Assembly (NCBI RefSeq): GCF_016722925.1
Contig: NZ_JAEQNC010000004.1
Location: 62,001-126,000, forward strand
Length of the DNA stretch: 64,000 nt
From: Phytoamicus setariae
Lineage (GTDB): Bacteria > Pseudomonadota > Alphaproteobacteria > Rhizobiales > Rhizobiaceae
Direction: 5' to 3'
This document shows positions 60,325 through 64,000 of the stretch, one piece after another (positions within the stretch are counted from its first letter, which is position 1; each line of letters starts with the position of its first letter). The position numbers and the translations under genes were made by a program. Under the pieces are notes generated by a model. It saw only the letters and a list, made by a program, of their open reading frames with translations, was not told the DNA's origin and did not search any database.

Positions 60325-61248
60325 ATGCTGCGGGGAATGTTTACGCTTGCCCACATTTCCGATGTTCATCTCGGACCTCTCCCCGACATTTCGTTTGGCG
60401 AATTGCTATCGAAACGCATCACCGGATATGTGAACTGGCAGCGCAACCGGCGCAAGCACCTTTTTGGCAACACACTGGAATTGCTGGTGGAAGATCTCTA
60501 CGCCAGGGTGCCCGATCATCTCGCCATAACCGGCGACCTCGTCAATCTTGCGGCAAGCATCGAAATCGATGCAGCTGCAGCCTGGCTTCGGTCGCTCGGC
60601 AAGCCGCACGACATCTCCGTCGTGCCCGGCAATCACGATGCCTATGTCCCGAATGCGATCGACGAAGCCGTATTCAAGTGGAACTCCTGGATGAGTGGCG
60701 ACGAGATGGGAGAGGGAGACCGTCGCTTCCCCTTCCTCAGAATCCGCGGCAAGATTGCCCTGATCGGTCTTTCCACCGCCACAGCCACGCCTCCCTTCAT
60801 GGCATCGGGGTACTTCGGCAGCAACCAGGCCCGCCGCTTCGCCAACATTCTCAAGCAGACCGGCGATGCGGGGCTCTTCCGCGTGGTGATGATCCATCAT
60901 CCGCCGATCCGCGGCGCCACCGCGAACTACAAGCGCATGATGGGCATCCGCCGCTTCGGTGCAGCTGTTCATATCGGTGGAGCCGAGCTGGTGCTGCATG
61001 GCCACACGCATCTCAATACCGTCAACTGGCTGCGCGGCCCGACCGATGCGCCGATCCCTGTCGTGGGCATCGCCTCGGCTAGTCAGGGCCAGGGCGGCAG
61101 GAAGCCTCCCGCCGCCTATAATCTCTTCCATATCGATGGCGAGAAGGGCAGCTGGTCGATCAAGCGCGAGCGCTACCAGTTGACCGGCGATGGTTCGGCA
61201 TTCCTGCTCGACGAGACCAGCGCCTTGATCAATCCAGCGTTCGCCTGA
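60325..61248 (+). CDS. Metallophosphoesterase (calcineurin-like)
   Basis: A 307-residue phosphoesterase with the dimetal motifs in order: LAHISDVHLG, ITGDLVN, VPGNHDAY, IHHPPIRG and LHGHTHLNT. Related enzymes include cAMP phosphodiesterase CpdA and UDP-diacylglucosamine hydrolase-like proteins, but the substrate is not settled by the sequence. ATG 60325 is preferred to 60337 because the GGGGA before the latter has no spacer. Its 3' end overlaps the ABC-2 permease gene by 20 bases, tail to tail. Confidence 0.87.
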   Translation: MLRGMFTLAHISDVHLGPLPDISFGELLSKRITGYVNWQRNRRKHLFGNTLELLVEDLYARVPDHLAITGDLVNLAASIEIDAAAAWLRSLGKPHDISVVPGNHDAYVPNAIDEAVFKWNSWMSGDEMGEGDRRFPFLRIRGKIALIGLSTATATPPFMASGYFGSNQARRFANILKQTGDAGLFRVVMIHHPPIRGATANYKRMMGIRRFGAAVHIGGAELVLHGHTHLNTVNWLRGPTDAPIPVVGIASASQGQGGRKPPAAYNLFHIDGEKGSWSIKRERYQLTGDGSAFLLDETSALINPAFA

Positions 61249-62365
61249 ACCGCAGGAGAGCCAACCCGGCATAGGCGAGGATGAAGACGATCAGCATCGT
61301 GACTTCGAAAGAGATCGCCTGCCAGTCCGAGCCCTTCAACATCACTGCCCGTATAATCCTGAGGAAATGGGTCAGCGGAAACAGTTCGCCCAGCCATTGC
61401 GCCCATTCGGGCATGCCGCGATATGGAAACATGAACCCGGAAAGCAGCAGTGACGGCAGAAAGAAGAAGAACGTAAGCTGCATCGCCTGCATTTGCGAAC
61501 TTGCCAGCGTCGAAATCGTATAACCGAGCAACACCAGGGCCAGCACGAAGGCCAGAACCGCGCCGATCAGCAATGTCATCGAGCCGGCAAACGGAACGTG
61601 GAAAACGACCTTCGAAGCGACCAGCACCACCATCACCTGTACCGCCCCCACTCCGAGATAGGGCAGGATCTTGCCAAGCATGATCTCGAAAGGGCTCACC
61701 GGCATCGCCAGCAGATTTTCCATGGTGCCACGCTCGATCTCACGCGTCAGCGCCATCGATGTCATCATTACCATGGTCATCTGCAGGATGACGCCGAGCA
61801 AGCCCGGCACGATGTTGTACTGGGTAATGCCCTCGGGATTGTATCGTCGTTGCACGACGACCTCGAGCGCGTTGCGAGCCGCTTCCTCCGACTGAATCTC
61901 GGCGCTCTGCTCACGCAGCAGCGCCTGGCTGGCGACCGTCGCAAGCGTCGAGATCGCACCGGACGCGACGGATGGATCTGTCGCATCCGCCTCGATCAGA
62001 ATCTGGGGGTGGTCGCCGCGATCGACCCGGCGGGCGAAATCCGAAGGAATCGTCACGACGAACGAAACCTGCCCGCTCTGGATCAGATGCTCGGCCATCT
62101 CCGCGCTTGTTCCCGCTGACACGAAGCGGTAGTAGCCGGTCAGCTCCAGTGCCGAAACCATCGCACGCACGTAGTGGTCGGACGACGAGGTAACCAGGGC
62201 TGCCGGCAATCCCTTCGGGTCGTTGTTGATCGCAAAGCCGAACAGCAGCAACTGCATCAGCGGCACGCCGAGCATCATCGCGAAGGTGATGCGGTCTCTT
62301 CGCATCTGGATGAATTCCTTGGCGAGCAAGGCAAACAGCCGCGAAGGGGACAGGATACGGTTCAT
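61229..62365 (-). CDS. ABC-2 type permease (YbhS/YhhJ-like)
   Basis: A 378-residue inner-membrane protein. One N-terminal span (MMLGVPLMQLLLFGFAI) is followed by a periplasmic domain of about 130 residues and five C-terminal spans, including QYNIVPGLLGVILQMTMVMM and the conserved TREIERGTMENLLAMPVSPFEIMLGKI loop. This is the layout of drug-efflux ABC-2 permeases of the YbhRS type. ATGA overlap with the ATPase gene upstream. Only one permease gene is visible, whereas Escherichia coli has two. Confidence 0.87.
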   Translation of the reverse strand: MNRILSPSRLFALLAKEFIQMRRDRITFAMMLGVPLMQLLLFGFAINNDPKGLPAALVTSSSDHYVRAMVSALELTGYYRFVSAGTSAEMAEHLIQSGQVSFVVTIPSDFARRVDRGDHPQILIEADATDPSVASGAISTLATVASQALLREQSAEIQSEEAARNALEVVVQRRYNPEGITQYNIVPGLLGVILQMTMVMMTSMALTREIERGTMENLLAMPVSPFEIMLGKILPYLGVGAVQVMVVLVASKVVFHVPFAGSMTLLIGAVLAFVLALVLLGYTISTLASSQMQAMQLTFFFFLPSLLLSGFMFPYRGMPEWAQWLGELFPLTHFLRIIRAVMLKGSDWQAISFEVTMLIVFILAYAGLALLRFRRTLD

Positions 62366-63279
62366 GACATGTTGTCCTTGGACGCGCTCATGAACTGGAT
62401 GAAGACATCTTCCAGACTCGTCTCGCCTTCTTCAATCGTAAGACCCGGCCGTTGCCGATAGGGGCGGAGTACCTCTTCAAGCTGCTCCCTGTCGCGGCCG
62501 ACAACATGCAACTGTGCGCCGAAGGACGCTACCTGATCGATACCCTCGCGGGCGCGCAATTCCGCGGCGATGTCGCTCAGCCCCTCCCCGTCAACCACAT
62601 AAGTGTGTAGGCCAGCATCGCGCACGACGTCTTCAACCGTCCCGCTTGCCAGCAGTTTGCCATAGGAGATGTAGTGGATCCTGTGGCACCGCTCGGCTTC
62701 GTCCATGTAGTGGGTGGAAACCAGTACTGTCAGGCCACGGGCAGCAAGGCGATGGATCTCATCCCAGAATTCCCGGCGCGCCTTGGGGTCGACACCGGCT
62801 GTCGGCTCATCGAGCAACAACAGTTTTGGGTTGTGCATGGTGCAGGCGGCCAGCGCCAGCCGCTGTTTCCAACCGCCGGACAACTTGCCAGCGAGCTGTT
62901 CTCTCCGCGAGGCGAGACCTAAGTCTTCGAGCGTACGGGCCACGTGTTCGCCAGCGGGCTTCAGTCCATAAAGACGCGCGACGAACATCAGGTTTTCCTC
63001 GATCGAAAGATCTTCGTAAAAGGAGAACTTCTGCGTCATGTAGCCGACTTCGCGCTTGATCTTCAGGCTCTCGGTTGCCAGATCGAACCCCAGCACCGAG
63101 CCGGACCCCGCATCCGGAGTCAGCAGCCCGCACATCATCCGGATCGTCGTGGTCTTACCGGAACCATTCGGGCCGAGAAAACCGGCGATTTCACCGGTAG
63201 CGACACTCATGGAAACATGGTCCACGACCGTTTTTCCCCCGAATGTCTTGACGAGGCCAGAAACTTCGATCGCGTTCAT
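62362..63279 (-). CDS. ABC transporter ATPase (YbhF-like)
   Basis: A 305-residue ATPase. Walker A is GPNGSGKTTT, the Q-loop GYMTQKFSFYEDLSIEENL, the signature LSGGWKQRLALA (Trp in place of Gln/Met, as in this family), Walker B LLLLDEPTAGVD and the H-loop STHYMDEAERC. A C-terminal regulatory domain of about 75 residues ends the protein. It powers the ABC-2 permease and couples by ATGA to the genes on either side. Confidence 0.9.
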   Translation of the reverse strand: MNAIEVSGLVKTFGGKTVVDHVSMSVATGEIAGFLGPNGSGKTTTIRMMCGLLTPDAGSGSVLGFDLATESLKIKREVGYMTQKFSFYEDLSIEENLMFVARLYGLKPAGEHVARTLEDLGLASRREQLAGKLSGGWKQRLALAACTMHNPKLLLLDEPTAGVDPKARREFWDEIHRLAARGLTVLVSTHYMDEAERCHRIHYISYGKLLASGTVEDVVRDAGLHTYVVDGEGLSDIAAELRAREGIDQVASFGAQLHVVGRDREQLEEVLRPYRQRPGLTIEEGETSLEDVFIQFMSASKDNMS

Positions 63280-64000
63280 CGAGCAGTTTCCGGCAGTACT
63301 ACATCGACGATCTGCCCCGGGTTCAACTCGCTTTCAGCGGTGTCTGGGCGGGCCTCGATGAGATAGACGAGCTTCTGACGGTTCTCGAGTGAATAGATCA
63401 CCGGCGGCGTAAATTCAGGGCTATCGGACACGTAGGATATGCGCGCCGTCAGGCCCTTTCGGCAACCATCGCAGCGCACCGCGATTTCCGCTCCCAGCTT
63501 CAGGCCGGACATATAGCGTTCGGCGGCGTAAAGCCGGAGCTTGACAGCGCCATCAGGCAGATAGGAGACTACCGGTTGGGAAGGTCCCGCAACCTCGCCT
63601 TCCCTACGCACGATGTCATCGACAACCCCATTGTCGGGTACCCTGAGCTGGCGGTGGTCGAGCCGCCAATGGGCGTCGGCGAGCTTGGCTTCTGCCTGTT
63701 TGACCTGAGCCTCGGCCGCGGTGATCTCCATCGGCCGCGCCGGCAACCTTGCGACATCGAGATTGGACGATGTCTGGCTAACCAGCGCATCGGCCAGCTG
63801 CATGGCTGTCGATGCCTGGTCGAGATTGGCCTTGGTGCTGACGCCGCGCTCAGCAAGCAGGCTTTCCCGGTCAAACACGCGTCTGGCCTCGGCCGCCTGG
63901 GCTTTCGCCGACAACATCGAAGCCTCGATGACGGCGATTTCCTCCGGCCTCCTGCCTTCCCTAAGATTGGCGAGCTGGGCCCTCGCCTGCTCCAGCGCCG
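63276..64000 (-). CDS. HlyD/YbhG-type membrane fusion protein (5' end beyond the window)
   Basis: The frame is open to base 64000, so the N-terminus with its signal or anchor is missing; an internal ATG at 63917 is not the start. The visible part has an alpha-helical hairpin (LLAERGVSTKANLDQASTAMQLADALVSQ), the lipoyl-type half motif HRQLRVPDNGVVDDIVRREGEVAG and beta-barrel sequence to the end. It links the inner-membrane ABC exporter to an outer-membrane channel. First visible gene of the efflux operon. Confidence 0.87.
   Translation of the reverse strand, partial: ALEQARAQLANLREGRRPEEIAVIEASMLSAKAQAAEARRVFDRESLLAERGVSTKANLDQASTAMQLADALVSQTSSNLDVARLPARPMEITAAEAQVKQAEAKLADAHWRLDHRQLRVPDNGVVDDIVRREGEVAGPSQPVVSYLPDGAVKLRLYAAERYMSGLKLGAEIAVRCDGCRKGLTARISYVSDSPEFTPPVIYSLENRQKLVYLIEARPDTAESELNPGQIVDVVLPETAR

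Overview
The window looks like chromosomal DNA of a Rhizobiaceae alphaproteobacterium (Rhizobium / Agrobacterium / Neorhizobium group). Signs of this are GC-rich coding on both strands with many ATGA stop/start overlaps, a ClpS2-type adaptor, a RIME-like palindromic repeat, a DmeF-type exporter, petABC followed further along by trmL and hemF, and an sRNA with CCUCCUCCC loops. Lineage is inferred from protein character and gene order only; there is no rRNA or tRNA in the window. I saw no CRISPR array, insertion sequence, prophage or integrase.

Layout. 1-5.6 kb: the 3' part of a membrane coiled-coil DUF4189 protein, then a hydroxycinnamate (ferulate / p-coumarate) unit of acyl-CoA ligase and hydroxycinnamoyl-CoA hydratase-lyase, divergent from a MarR regulator and a coupled methyltransferase, with a clear palindromic operator between. 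5.8-14.5 kb: housekeeping prs, rplY and pth, with an AcoR-like regulator, a periplasmic protein of unknown function, and a membrane GGDEF-EAL protein next to a periplasmic solute-binding protein. 14.5-24 kb: an accessory transport/catabolic island (FAD oxidoreductase + livMHFG on the minus strand; GntR regulator, DUF3830, TIGR04076, aldo-keto reductase, NTF2-like protein and solute-binding protein on the plus strand). 24-36 kb: prmB, an orphan small gene, clpS, corA, dmeF, ychF, a multi-pass membrane protein, a MaoC pair, a ThuA-like gene, apt and the cytochrome bc1 operon petABC. 36-46 kb: a membrane EEP-family protein, two paralogous ABC exporters flanking a DenD-like dehydrogenase, trmL, a second GGDEF/EAL protein with a degenerate GGDEF, and hemF. 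46-49 kb: a three-hairpin antisense-Shine-Dalgarno sRNA and the DUF1285 / NUDIX / cca operon. 49-56 kb: a MoxR / DUF58 / BatA-DUF4159 / VWA operon. 56-64 kb: a GNAT enzyme, a glutathionyl-hydroquinone reductase, a soluble tandem-PAS chemoreceptor, a NUDIX enzyme, a metallophosphoesterase and the start of an HlyD / ABC ATPase / ABC-2 permease efflux operon cut by the window end.

The items most worth a second look are the CCUCCUCCC sRNA downstream of cca, the branched-chain-type transporter island carrying two uncharacterised families (DUF3830 and TIGR04076) under one GntR regulator, and the GGDEF-EAL / periplasmic binding protein pair, which may be a sensor couple. All family names come from reading the proteins by eye; no database search was run.
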